A stretch of 64,000 nt of DNA from Cytidiella melzeri (GCA_022592445.1 JABYQR010000261.1:1-64000), one strand, 5' to 3'; counted from the first letter of the stretch, positions 42,518 through 53,990 are shown. Made by a program: numbers and translations. The notes: generated by a model from the sequence alone, not told the origin.

Positions 42518-45360
42518 CAATTCCTGAAGAATGAAGAAGAATTGTTCCAGTGTGCTCCAGCACATTGATGCCTTTTCAGATTAAACTTTTTGTCCCCCAA
42601 AGTGTGCGAATTTGATGGCAGAATACAGACAGTAACAGTGTCAATAACAAAACAATGAATACAGCTGATGGCATCACACTGGCCTTGTTATCAGCCCTTT
42701 ATGACTTTGTATCAGATCACTTCTGCAATCATAATGCATTTTCTGATTCTTACAGACTGCATATGGGGACACGTCCGTACATATAATACACCATTGGATA
42801 GCCCTATCATGTGGCAACATCTTGGTACAAACATCCTGGAAATTGAGGTGGAATTGAGCAAAGTTATGGCCAGTCTACTGAAAGAGGTCATCCAGACTCA
42901 GATTCAGAACCCACTCTTGCTGACAAATGGTTTTAAATTCTGGTCAGGTACATGTACTGCAATCTACAGACATTGTGTGATCTTCCAACAAGTAATACAA
43001 TCAGAAGACATGTCACAAATTAAAATTCCTGAAGAATGAAGAAGAATTGTTCCAGTGTGCTCCAGCACATTGATGCCTTTTCAGATGTGACCTTTTTGTC
43101 CCCCAAAGTGTGGGAATTTGATGGCAGAATACAGACAGTAACAGTGTCAATAACAAAACAATGAATACAGCTGATGGCATCACACTGGCCTTGTTATCAG
43201 CTCTTTATAACTTTGTATCAGATCACTTTTGCTATCAAGATGCAGTTTTTGATTTTTACAGACTGCATATGGATACAAACCTGTACATATAATACACCAT
43301 TGGCTAGCCCTATCTTGTGGCAACATTCTGGTACAAAGATCCTGTCAGTTGAAGTGGAATTGAGCATGTTATGGCCAGTCTACTGAACAAAGTCATCCAG
43401 ACTCAGATTCAAACTCCACTCCTGCTGGCAAATGATGTCAAGTTCTGGTCAGGTTGATGTGCAGCAATCTACAGACATTGCTTGCTCTCTGAACAAGGAA
43501 TACAATTAGAAGACATGCCACACATAGTGTTGGCTCTGAGCAAGAATTATCAGTACTTTGGAAGCTCAGTACAAATTCTCAACCCCTACATTCTTGGACA
43601 ATGTAAATCTGTGGCTGCATCAGCAGTGAGTGCTGCATCTGATTGTTCCACAATTTTCACAACTGTTAATTGCTCTCTAAGCAGGAGTTACAATCAGTAC
43701 ACAGCCTGTGGCAGTTCCAATGGGGGTGAGGCAGTTCAGGCATCAACAGGACATGGTTGCATCAGCAACAAGCACTGCGTCAAATTGTTGCACAAAGTTT
43801 CACAACCATGAGTTGCTCTCTGAGGAGGAAATAAAATCAGAAAATAGCCTGTAGCAGTTCCAATGCGGCTGAAGCAGTTCAGACATCAACAGGATGTGGT
43901 TGCATCAGCATCAGCATAAAGTACTGCCTTTGATTCTTCCATACAGTCTCACAACCACCAGTTGCTCTATAAGCAGGAGTTACAATCAGAACACAGCCTG
44001 TGGCAGCTCTGATGGGGGTGAGGTAGCGCAGATATCAGCTGGATGTGGCTTCATCAGCAGCCAGCACTGCATTCAATTGGTCCACAAAGTTTCACAACTA
44101 CTGAGTTCCAAGCAGGAGTTACAGCTGTGGCAGTTTCAATGGGTGTGAGGCAGTTCAGACATCAACAGTGCATGGTTGCATTGGCAGCAAACACTGCATT
44201 TTATTGCCCCACAAAGTTTCACAGCCACTAGTTGCTCTATAAGCAGGAGCCAGAATCAGAACACGGCCTATGGCAGTTCCAATAGGGGTGATGCAGCTCA
44301 GACATCAACAGGACATGGTTGCATCAGCCACAACCACTGTGTCGGATTGTTGCACAAAGTTTTACAACCATGAGCTGCTCTCTGAGGAGGAGTTACAATC
44401 AGAACACAGCCTGTGGCAGCTCCAATGGGGGTGAGGCAGTGCAGACAACAACAGGACATGGTTGCATTGCCATAGAGCACTGCCTTTGATTCTTCCATAC
44501 ATTGTCACCACCACTAGTTGCTCTATAAGCAAGAGTTACAATCAGAACCCAACCTGTGGCGGCTCCAATGGGGGTGAGACAGTGCAGACATCAACAGAAC
44601 ACATGTAACATGTTCTACCAAATGATCTCATGAGAGACCCTACAGCCCTTCATTCTTGAAGCAAGTAATTTACTAGAATCAGCAGTGAATACCGCACAAG
44701 ATTAATGACAAGATAGATGAAGCCCCTTGCTACCATTGGTGACTACCTTCATCAATGTATGGCTCCTTTTCCTGCAATGAAACTTATCAAAGTAGTATAG
44801 TCACTTTATCCCGGATCAAGTTGCCTATCAAAGGTGTCACCAATAGTAAATGCCCGTAACACAGTCAATATTCATGACCAGATGGCTTGGCAAGATCCTT
44901 ACCAGGAACACAGTTGTTTACTGAGGTTGTTTTTGGTAACAAAGTCATAGGTGCAATTGACTATTTCACACTATATGATTTAATCAATTTGCTCTCAATA
45001 ACAAAACCACTTGTAACCCTGCTCCTGCAGTTAACCAAATTTTATCTAGATTATCTAATATAGTTCAACACCATTAAAAGAAGACACATGTCAAACAATT
45101 GTTATCTCCATGCTCTACTCCACAAACTTGTTTTAATTCTGTGCTCACACCCATTGTTGCACTTCAAACAATACAGCACAGTCCCTCTTCTTTCATGAAT
45201 GATTGTGTGCTCCAGTGAAGACATACCAACTTACTAAACATTACTCATTGAAGAAGCTATTCCCAACAAAATTACTTGTTCAGGCTGCTACCAGCACCAA
45301 GTTTGTTTACTCACAAATCTGGCTCAAAAAATAATATTTCATTCAATCTTCAGGAATTGT
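42518..45360. mobile_element. Non-autonomous elements with TACAATTCCTGAAGA ends, copies 2 and 3
   Basis: Left ends at 42518 and, about 500 bp later, 43022; a right end at about 45345-45360 (ATCTTCAGGAATTGTA). The two left parts are ~90% alike over ~400 bp, so one is a partial tandem copy. Contents parallel 25598-27435, including the 140-bp repeat and the stretch ending in AACCCTGCTCCTGCAG. No coding sequence recognised. Confidence 0.62.
43600..44615. repeat. ~140-bp tandem repeat, block 2 (about 7 units)
   Basis: AGGAGTTACAATCAGAACAC-type cores recur at about 43682, 43830, 43975, 44112, 44248, 44388 and 44528. Units are diverged from one another (roughly 80-90% by eye) with small indels. Confidence 0.85.
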
Positions 45361-45392
45361 ACTTGCCGCTTTCCGGCCTTGCTAACGCTAGT
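45361..45392 (-). repeat. 32-bp inverted-repeat end, third copy
   Basis: ACTTGCCGCTTTCCGGCC...GCTAACGCTAGT, same orientation as 27436-27467. As there, it directly follows the AATCTTCAGGAATT end, so the two termini travel together. Confidence 0.65.
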
Positions 45393-45479
45393 ATTATTGG
45401 CTCTGAGCAAGAACTACCAGTACTTTGGAAGCTAACCACAAATTTCCAACCCCTGCATTCTTGGAAGATGTAAATTTGT

Positions 45480-46300
45480 GGCTACATCAGCAGTGAGTAC
45501 TGAATCTGATTGTTCCACAAAGTTTTACAACTGTTATTTGCTCTCTAAGCAGGAGTTACAATCAGAACACACCCTGTGGCAGCTCCAATGGGGGTGAGAC
45601 AGTTCAGAGATCTACAGGACATGGTTGCATCAGCAGCAAGCACTGCATTGGATTGTTGCACAAAGTTTCACAACCATTAGTTGCTCTCTAAGAGGAGTTA
45701 TAATCAGAGCGTAGGCTGTGGCAGTTCCAATGGGGCTGAGGCAGTTCAGACATCAGCAGGACATGGTTGCACCAGCATAAAGTACTGCCTTTGATTTTTC
45801 CATACAGTGTCACAACCACCAGTTGCTCTATAATCAGGAGTTACAATCAGAACACAGCTTGTGGCAGCTCTGATGGGGGTGAGGCAGTGCAGACATCAGC
45901 TAGACGTGGTTTCATCAGCAGCCAGCCCTGTGTTCAATTGGGTCACAAATTTGCGCAACCACTGCTTTCAGAGTAGGAATTACAATTGTAGCAGTTCCAA
46001 TGGGGGTGAGGCAGCTCAGATATCAACAGTACATGGTTGCATTGGCACCAAACACTGCATTTGATTGGTACACAAGGTTCAACAACCACTACTCCCCTAA
46101 GCCGGAGTTACAATCAGAACACAGCCTGTGGCAGTTCTAGTGGGGCTGAGGCAGTTCATACATCAACAGGACATGGTTGCATCAGCAGCAAGCACTGCAT
46201 TGCATTTTTGCACAATGTTTCACAACCATTAATTGCTCTCTGAGAGGAGTTATAATCAGAACATGTGGCTGAGGCAGTTCAGACATCAACAGGACACATG
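45480..46300. repeat. ~140-bp tandem repeat, block 3 (about 6 units)
   Basis: Same family, cores at about 45548, 45695, 45833, 45975, 46103 and 46248. The last unit runs into LTR-E (46399). Confidence 0.83.
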
Positions 46301-46398
46301 TGGCATGTTCTGGCATTTGATCCAATAAGACACCCTCAAGCCCCTTATTCTTTAAACATGTATTTTTCTAGAATCAGCACTGAACACTGCACAAGATT

Positions 46399-47001
46399 TG
46401 ACATGGAGACGGGGCTCGACATGACAAACAGGGACACGAAGTGGAAAACAACGAGGAGGTGGTGGCAGGCGTAGAGCACAATGCTTTCACCAGCTATCAG
46501 ACTTTGTTCAAGTTGCTAGCCCAGTAAAGACCAAGTTAGTATTGTTACTACCAGCTATGTAGTACAAGAGGGGGGTTGCTTACCTAGCCCAGTAAAGACC
46601 AAGAGGTCGAGATGGGGGGCTAGGAGCATACATGCAGCATCTTATATAGACTTCAGGGACCTGCGCACAGACCATGTTGAGGGCAGACTTTGCAAGAAGC
46701 CATGTGAACGAAGAGCAAAAGAACTACCTAAAGGAGAACAATAGCTATCGTCTAGACCTTGCCAAGAACTCTACTCGTGAGAGAATCTATCTAAAAGGAG
46801 ACCAACTATTGTATTCCATTCCCACACCTGTGAGAACATCCTTCCATAAAGAGAACAATAGGGAAAGAACAATAAGGAGTCCATGTGAATGGTATCTATG
46901 ACGTCAAACCCTAGCTATGGGCTGAGCCATGTGGTTGTAGCCATGTGGTCTTACTTAAGCCAAGTCACATGCCAGTGTGACGTAGTAGCAAGTAATGTGA
47001 C
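46399..47001 (-). repeat. LTR-E, inverted and truncated copy
   Basis: Reverse complement of LTR-E from its right end (TGACATGGAGAC) to an internal point at AGTAATGTGAC, about 600 of 758 bp. At 47002 the sequence changes to TAGTGCTTAGCAAATACC, a possible hAT terminus. Confidence 0.88.
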
Positions 47002-47449
47002 TAGTGCTTAGCAAATACCATTAAATATTCCAACTGGCCTGTATTTAATGATTACCATTGAATACCAATATCACGTGATGTGTATTGAATAATAATGTAT
47101 TTAATAGTATTGGTATTGGTTAGTATTGGTATTTATTGGTATGTAATGGTATTTAATGATATAGTCAGTGTTTGGGTGATTCAAGTTCAAGTCCTTGCTC
47201 AACTGAGTGTCTGATTGTCTTGCATTTATAGCTAACACATTGTACAATGAACTCATGAAGACAGTAAGATGGTATGCATGACTATTAGTATGCACTATAA
47301 GTAGCATCACTGTATATTTTACCACTACTTCATTGGAGTTTGGTATGTTCTGTTGTCTTGCAACTGGACGGTGCTACTACATAGACTTTGAACAAATTGG
47401 TACATGTATGCTAATACACACAGGTGGCCACAGCTGCAGTCAATGACAT

Positions 47450-47950
47450 TTACTTGCTCCAGATAGACACACCATTAAGATACTCAATACCCTCACCAAG
47501 CCCAATCTGTAACCACTCCTTTGAGATAACAGTCTTTGATGCCTTCCTGGCCCCAAGAGATGAGCGAGAGTCTCTCATAGTGTGCTTGCATGATGAGAAT
47601 AGCCTCTCAACTGAGACACTGACACCAGGAATTGCAAGAATGTCTCCTGCAATGTAAGAGAGGGTGGGAAAGACCTTTGCATGACTCTACATAGACAAGT
47701 TGGTTAGCAAGGACCACAATTTTGTGTTAAATGTGGTACATACCTTCCACCAATTGAGTACATCCTCATCATCCTGAGGAGAATGTGCACCACTGAGGCA
47801 AAGCTCTATCTCAGTCTCCCAATGAGCAGCTGATGTGACTGATGCAAAGGCTATTGCAGATGCAAAAATTGACTTGTTGGCTGGCTGTGCAGATGTGGGT
47901 GTGTTGGCAGACTGCAAGGTTGTGGCAAGAGTAGAAGAATTTAAGAATTA
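47450..47950 (-). pseudogene. hAT transposase C-terminal dimerization domain
   Basis: Exon 47450-47674 reads VFPTLSYIAGDILAIPGVSV, SVERLFSSCKHTMRDSRSSL and EWLQIGL, ending in LNGVSIWSK and a stop. A GT-AG intron (47675-47743) joins it to the upstream exon ending DDEDVLNWWK, so that WWKVFPTLS is restored. This is the Dimer_Tnp_hAT signature (WW....P.LS..A...L.IP..S...ERLFS). The upstream catalytic part is absent. Probable 3' end of the hAT element at 47002. Confidence 0.85.
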
Positions 47951-48165
47951 CTTTTAAGCCTGAAGTGTTCCAGATTTTCCTTTTGCCTAGGACTGGAACT
48001 TTTGTGTTTGAAGAGGACTGGGTACCAGCCACAGGCTTCTGATTTACTGGAATTGCTCACACCAGCTTCTGGAGAAACAAACAATCGTGGACAGATTGAT
48101 CTTCCCAGTAGTTACGAACACTTAATCAATGAAACAATTGTTAAAACTATATAAAATAATATAAT

Positions 48166-48625
48166 TACGATTCCTGAAGAATGAAGAAGAATCGTTCCAG
48201 TTCGCGCCAGCGCATTGATGCTTTTTCAGATGTGACCTTTTTGTCCCCCAAACTGTGGGAATTTGATGGGGTAATACATGCGGTAATAAATTTTGTAACA
48301 GTGTGGTGTAATGATTTGATGGTGTTTCATTTGCTTTGTTATTCACTCTACAAATGCGTGTGATGAGCTGAATCTCCCATCAAAAATCTGTTTTTGTTTT
48401 TTGTATTGAACACATGTACATGAATAGACACAAATTTTACATCATCAGATAGTCCTGCCCTGCAGCAACACACAGACATCAAAATCTTCTTGGATGAACC
48501 CAACGTTGGGGATATACAGTCAATATACTGATAAAAGTTGCTCAGACTCCGTTTGGAACCCCGCTGATCTTTTTCTTGCAGGTTATCACATGATTTTTGG
48601 CTATCCGGTTTGTACCAGTCACATA
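48166..48625 (-). repeat. Right ~460-bp inverted repeat
   Basis: Mirror of 35731-36190: from TACGATTCCTGAAGAATG to GGTTTGTACCAGTCACATA. Homology ends just past 48625. Confidence 0.88.
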
Positions 48626-49689
48626 GTTTGCAAGCGGCTGCCGCCGCATCGGGCCAATTTCCCCTCTCACTGACGGCAAACCCTGTAATGGTCTGTGGGT
48701 GACGCTCTGCCAACTTCACCCCAGAGATAAACCTGATTTAGAGAATTCGAACCTTCCAAATGTTCCAACCCTGTGAAATGTGCATTTGTCAACCACTCTG
48801 CAATTTCAAGTACACTTGGTTGGCTTGCAGGCTATCTTCTTGTGTTGCATGCATGACTCAGTGGTTAATTACTCAGTGGCTGTATTTTCGACGCATCTAG
48901 ATGGCTGACCTAGAAAGTCTTCGCATTTGCAGTTAAACACATGCTATAGCCAGAAATGTATGTGCAGTTGTGGTAAATTCTACTTCATTTTGGTCTAAAG
49001 CATAGTATTTGGATGCTCGTCATCCCATCTCCTTATACTTTTGACATGCGCCACTCGGATTATCTGTACATTAAGTTCTTTACCTGAGAGGTTGTCATCA
49101 TGCTGCAATTAGCTGTCCTCATATTGGCACACCCTTTGTTCACGAGCACGCGAGCATCCTGTGTACCCAGACCTTGCTTGTACCCACTGTGTCTCAAAAG
49201 TCAGGATGACAAAATCAAGGGGTTGGCAATGTTTTTTTTTTTTCAGTATTGTTATTTGTTGGCAAAGCCAGGGAGGGTACATGCTGAGGTACTATGCACA
49301 CAGTAGAGTATGCGCAACGGGGAGATTGAAAGTCAAAATGTGCAATACGTGCAGCAAAAGTACACAACTAAGTAAATGATGAGGGTTGGCGATGAATCCG
49401 CTTTCTTGGTGGTCAGTGAAAGAAGCCTTCGGACACTTTGTAAAGCAGTCACATCGACCATGCGACTCATGACAACGTGTCTGAGAGTGGTGTTGCCATG
49501 AGCAAAGACAAGAGCAACGAGGAAAATGCACGTAATGGTGGGACTCGATGTTATGCAGAGAGGGGAGGAAACACGTCCAAGTTCTTGTCCAATATGCTGG
49601 CATCGTGGACCCATCTGCTGTCCTGCGTTGAATCCCTGTTGGAAGTAGAGTCCTCTGTGTTGTGAAGAGCTCCTTGGGCCGACACGAAC
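48626..49689. other. Stretch with no recognised gene
   Basis: A minus-strand frame (49767-49333, including LVFAHGNTTLRHVVM) is open for 144 codons but shows no family I can name. It has an A/T run near 49232. Positions 49244-49318 match 62938-63009. Confidence 0.4.
49244..49318. repeat. 75-bp dispersed repeat, copy 1
   Basis: Shares CAGTATT, AAGCCAGGGA, GGTACATGCT, AGAGTATGC-type blocks with 62938-63009, about 80% alike. Origin unknown. Confidence 0.55.
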
Positions 49690-50300
49690 GTGATCAAACC
49701 CAATTGTCATTCTCGGACTCAGACGAAGCAGGATCAACAAATGTGTCAAGCTGTTTGCCACCATCACCCGGAGTTGGTATGTCTCGCTCGCGGAATTCTT
49801 CCATTGTCAGTTCACCTTCCTTCCAACCGCGGCGCTTTCAGGAGACGCAAGCAGAAATCCACTTACTGGGCGGCTCCGGCTCAGCTTGCTAGCAGTCACC
49901 CCGTCTGGTTTGAACACCAATTGTATGACTTTAGAGGCACAATTGAGAGTCCTGCTCACGTCTGAGGTGCGTCAAACCCGCGAGCATGTTGATTTATGTC
50001 GACGTCAATGATTACTTCTTCACGTGGCCGCACACTGTTCACTGACTTACCAGACATATCGGGAGCCTATAGCGACCCCTTTGTCCCCGTCCTCGTCTCG
50101 AGGTGCACCAAGTTCTTCAACCTCCTCTGACTCTTTGTTTCCCTCCTCACCATCCCCGTCAATCTTGTTTTGCTCGACTTCCTCCTCAACTCCTTCTGTT
50201 TCCGGGACTGGATCCATTGCAATGTTGGCGAGGGCAACTAGTAGATGGGTGGGTGCTGCAAAGAGCAGCTAAGCACGGTAAAGTTGGGTATATCCTCATT
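49690..50300 (-). CDS. Probable host exons, function unknown
   Basis: Minus strand, in order: ALANIAMDPVPETEGVEEEV with a long acidic tail (50270-50045); a GTAAGT...CTCAG intron-like break; TLNCASKVIQLVFKPDGVTA (about 49950-49880); and, after another GTAAGT, GELTMEEFRERDIPTPGDGG to a stop (about 49795-49695). The splice-like borders and biased composition suggest real, possibly decayed, host coding DNA. I do not recognise the family. Confidence 0.35.
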
Positions 50301-50435
50301 GTTGGCTCACCTCATTGACTTCGGAGCGCGCGTAATCACACTTACGTCCTCTTTTGAACAAGACGCGCAGAAATGCGCGTCTTGTTCAAAAGAGGACGTA
50401 AGCTCCTGCCAGTCAGCACCGAGTTAGAGTTGAAC
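50245..50435 (+). repeat. Inverted-repeat family IR-H, copy 2
   Basis: Matches 28485-28735 in reverse orientation, about 80-85% by eye: GAGCAGCTAAGCAC, GGCTCACCTCATTGAC, GTAATCACACTTACGTCC and TCAGCACCGAGTTA blocks. Confidence 0.7.
50341..50402. other. Perfect 62-nt hairpin, 29-bp arms and GAAA loop
   Basis: Arm 50341-50369 starts CTTACGTCCTCTTTTGAACA and ends CGCGCA. The loop is GAAA (50370-50373) and the second arm 50374-50402 is the exact reverse complement. The RNA of the plus strand would have a GNRA tetraloop. No mismatch in 29 pairs, whereas copy 1 at 28573-28634 is imperfect. Confidence 0.92.
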
Positions 50436-51740
50436 CCCTGCCCCATCGCGTATTGCTCCAGCTGGATGTCAATAGAGCAATCCCTCTGGTTCGTTGATGC
50501 AGAGCAGGCCAGCGCGTTTCCTTCGAAGAAAGAAGGGAAGAAGGCAAACGACGGGATGCTACTTCGTAAGTGCAAGGCTGGTGCTGCTGCACATGTCACG
50601 TTCGATCCACTCGCTGGCGTAGTAGTTGAGGGTGTCACAGACAGCGGTCGGCCAAAGAAGAACAGGTTTTACCGCTGATTATACCTGGCATATCCACTGA
50701 TCTCATAAAATCAATCCTTTGCACACCGCGGCACTGTATTGATTACTACAGTAGCTGTCGATGTACAGGGCGGATACTAAATGAATGACATGCTATACAA
50801 AGTCCCATTGGAGAGGTACCTGCGGCAACCAAAGCGATAGAGCCTGGCAAGCTCTTGAACAATCCTGTCTCATCAGTATGCCAAGCTACACCTTTGGACA
50901 AGCTGCTGGTGACTCTATCAGTAATGACAGCGGCCGTTTCAACTGAAACAAATCACTTGAATATGCTACCTTCAGTCCTGTAAGTGTTGACAACCAAAGC
51001 CACTACGTGTCAGGTGGTGAACAGAGTGACCAACGTGGGGCTTGGACAGCACTAGAAAACAAGATAGCAGGTCACAGCCGACAAGAAAAATGAGAGAAAT
51101 ACACTCAAAGCCCAGCATGAGATGCCAATTGAGCAGGAGCCGCATCAGCGAGAATTGCGATCCGTTGCTTCATATGAGGGAGACATATCGAAGGATAAGA
51201 CGGATGCTGTCTCATGTGTCAGCAGATGACGACGAAAGGATATACGCAGCACAACCTATGCTAGTGTTAAGAGTGGTCAACGCGCGCTGAAGCCACCACA
51301 GCGTAGACTTGACACATCATCCGACGGAGGTGTTTTACCGGTAATCGATACAACTGTCAGTACAGAGTATATTAATCATAGCGGTGAACTTACGCAATGG
51401 ACGTGGGTAAGGGCCACAGTTGTAAATGTGCGTAATGGTGCAGAAGGGATATCCGGAATCGATGCATGTGATCACGCCTGGCCAGTATCTTGTGCTTTGT
51501 GGTTGTGATGACCCTGCGGTTCTCCTGTATTCCGGTTCGACTATGCAACTTACCGACTCATTGATTGTAATTGTTCCTTCTGGACTCCCACACCCTGGAT
51601 CAAAATCAGAACTTGGGGGGTTGGCTCTGAGTGATAAAGAATGGCATTGCCACTTAGCAGAGCAGGTGCAATCCCAACAACCGTGCCTCAGAGGGCAAAC
51701 ACATCCTAGTTGACTAGAACATTGACAGCGGGGTGGCCCG
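50436..51740. other. Stretch with short unassigned frames
   Basis: Plus-strand frames at 50373-50678, 51042-51290 and 51426-51713, and a minus-strand frame near 50900-50800 reading TDETGLFKSLPGSIALVAAG, are open but unrecognised. No repeat was detected. Confidence 0.35.
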
Positions 51741-51754
51741 TTTCAGCGGGTCGA

Positions 51755-53990
51755 AGGTGGCTCAGGGTAATCTTCTCCTGCCTGGAGAGATCAGCAGCCT
51801 GTTCGTTGGCTCGAACGTCTTCGAATCGTTGTTATAGACGCAAAGCGCTTCAGTCAGGCCAGTATTTAGCGTAATATGAGCCGCGAGAACGTACATTGCT
51901 TGTCCAACTCCTTGCCCAGCATCCTCCCAATGCGACTGTGAAGGGTCTCCTCCACCTTCTCGATCTTCTGGGTCAACACGACCGCCAATGGAGACTCAGA
52001 GCCGCTAGCCTCTGGCGCCTTACCCTTTCCGTCCTTATCGCGCCCACTGCCAATGTCCTTGTTGTTCGTGTTGCTGTTCTTCCAAGCCCCGTTCTTCCCC
52101 TTTGGACCTCTACCCTTAAGCTCGAGAGCCCGACTCTCCTCACGAGGATCGACAGCTTCAATACTCTCCGAGGGAAGGTGTCTTTGCTCTGACAGGGGCA
52201 GCCTGCACAGGAGCTGGCGGAGGAAGGGTCTGAGGGACAGGCAAGCTGTAGTACTGCTGCTGCTGCCGCGTATTCTTCGGCTCAGTTTGAAGACCAGGCT
52301 GGATGTACAACGGGAATTTTTCAAGCATACTGGCAAGGGCGAACGTGAGCCACTCCTTGTGAATAAGAATCTGATCGACTCCGCTCGAGTGAACTACAAA
52401 GGTGACAAGCGCGAGCTCGCCAGGAGGGACCTTGGCTGCGACGCAAGCTGCCTGAGCTTCGACACCGTGAGGATCGGCATGTGCGGTCAGAATGACGAAG
52501 TGAATTGTAGGCTTGGGTCCGGCGAATTCGACGACCTGGTCAAAGTACGGTCCGCGGGCTTCCTCGCCTCCCGGAGATGGTGTGGAGGTATCGAAATTGA
52601 GCCTGAAAGCAATCATACTTTCACGTCGGTTATTGGCAATCCAGGGAGTCTGAATCGACCTGACACATTACTTACAGAGGGCACAGAGAACAGCTGTCCA
52701 ACCCGCTGCAGCTCAGACTGTGGGATAGGCTCGCCACTGAACACTTGAAGGGCATCCGAGATGCTGACGAGATACACGTTTGTCTCAGACGCAACCGCAA
52801 CGTATTCTGGCTCACGAGGATGCCACTTGACGGCGTGCAAAGGATTGAGGTCCTCTGCGGGAAGAACACACAATACAATCTTGCCTCTGATAAGTAGATT
52901 TAGCGAAGTAGAAAAGATATTACAAGTGATACTCACGCGACGTCGTTCCTAATAACTTTGGGGAGCTTACAGACGACGAGACCTCCATCGGAAGTCACAC
53001 CTGCCAATCTGTTCCCGTGAACGGACATATCGCTCACGGTGACAGAGGTTGGGAATAGCGGTGGCAGCTGGAGTAGGGTACGATTACCGCTCGATCACGA
53101 GCTAACCCTGACACGACCTGAAAGTGCCGTTGTAGCATGTCACAACTCAGATCGGTGTAGCTTGCTTACCGCTGATTGTTGTCCTTTGGTCCCGACTGGT
53201 AGTTACACATACCAGCGGGTCCTATCGGCAATTTCGCAGACCGTCGCTGCTGACGAGCCTGCACAACTGGCTTGGGAGGCGACGCGCGAGGCAAAGACGT
53301 GCCCTGCTGAGTGTGCTGTGGTGGCAGGGGTCGCGACCTGGCTGGTTGGGCGATCGGAGTAAGGTCCTCCTGAGGAGCATAAGGGTCAAACTGAGCGGTC
53401 ACAAACTGCGCGGGAGGCGGAAGGGACCCTTGTCCCCTTGTGAGCTGATCCATGAGGTTCTCAACGGATTTGCGCTTAGGAGCCACCGATACCGCAGTCC
53501 ACGATGATACTTCGTTAGATGTACTAGGAGCGCTGGAAGGCTGAGTACGTACTGGCTTCCTCTTCTGTTGCTGGGTAGCTGGAGGGTTTGAAAGGGCATC
53601 GAATGAAGAAATGAATTTGAATATCGACCTTCCTCCTGGTGACAGTGGACGCTGCTGCTGAGGAGTCTTGCTTGCAGGAGTGGGGTCAAGAGAGATGAAA
53701 GAACTATCGCCGTAGAAATCGGTTGATCCCTGGGACTGAGGGTCAATGTAAGAGGTAAGATAAGTTGGAGATGGTCTTCCTGAGCCTACGGAGCCGACAT
53801 CCACTGGGCGTATTGCATGCAATGCGCATATAGGAAGTACCCACCCAGACATGAGCTGCTCAAGTAGAACCTTCCCCTGCGACTCACTCGAAGATGCTGG
53901 CGGTAATCTTGGCGCAGACCCCCGGGGTGTTGGATTTGGTTATTGGAGGTATAAGGAGTCCTGAATCCGAAGATCAGCGTACGCATGCAA
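51755..53990 (-). pseudogene. EDC4/Ge-1-like mRNA decapping scaffold, partial
   Basis: N-terminal: ASSSESQGKVLLEQLMSG, a Ser/Pro/Gln-rich region, GGRSIFKFISSFDALSNPP, SVENLMDQLTRG and RSAKLPIGPAG (53990-53200). WD40 part: MSVHGNRLAGVTSDGGLVVC and, across a GTGAGT intron, KIVLCVLPAEDLNPLHAVKW, HPREPEYVAVASETNVYL, SGEPIPQSELQRVGQLFSVP (53030-52700). Then VEFAGPKPTIHFVILTA and VHSSGVDQILIHKEW (52550-52370), and a linker with KIEKVEETLHSRIGRMLGKE. It ends QRFEDVRANEQAADLSRQEK at about 51780. The family bridges Dcp1/Dcp2 in P-bodies. The middle of the WD40 domain and the true C-terminus seem missing. Confidence 0.66.

Larger units (their letters stand above)
35731..48625. mobile_element. 12.9-kb inverted-repeat element with RecQ-like helicase and DUF6589-type gene
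   Basis: Bounded by ~460-bp inverted repeats (35731-36190 and 48166-48625). Inside, a plus-strand helicase (36262-38500) and a minus-strand DUF6589-type gene (42361-38570) converge. Beyond them lie partial copies of the inner repeat, two blocks of the 140-bp repeat, an LTR-E solo and an inverted LTR-E piece with a hAT fragment. Layout and content suit a large TIR DNA transposon of the Academ/helicase-carrying type; this classification is inference. No target-site duplication was identified, and both genes are broken. Confidence 0.6.

Noticed and set aside
26196..46300. Regular short repeats resembling a CRISPR-like array
   Set aside because: Units are ~140 bp, diverged, without fixed repeat/spacer structure or cas genes, in a eukaryotic transposon context; they are a minisatellite.
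52053..52748. Plus-strand 231-codon ORF
   Set aside because: Antisense shadow of the EDC4-like exons on the minus strand, which carry recognisable motifs and introns.
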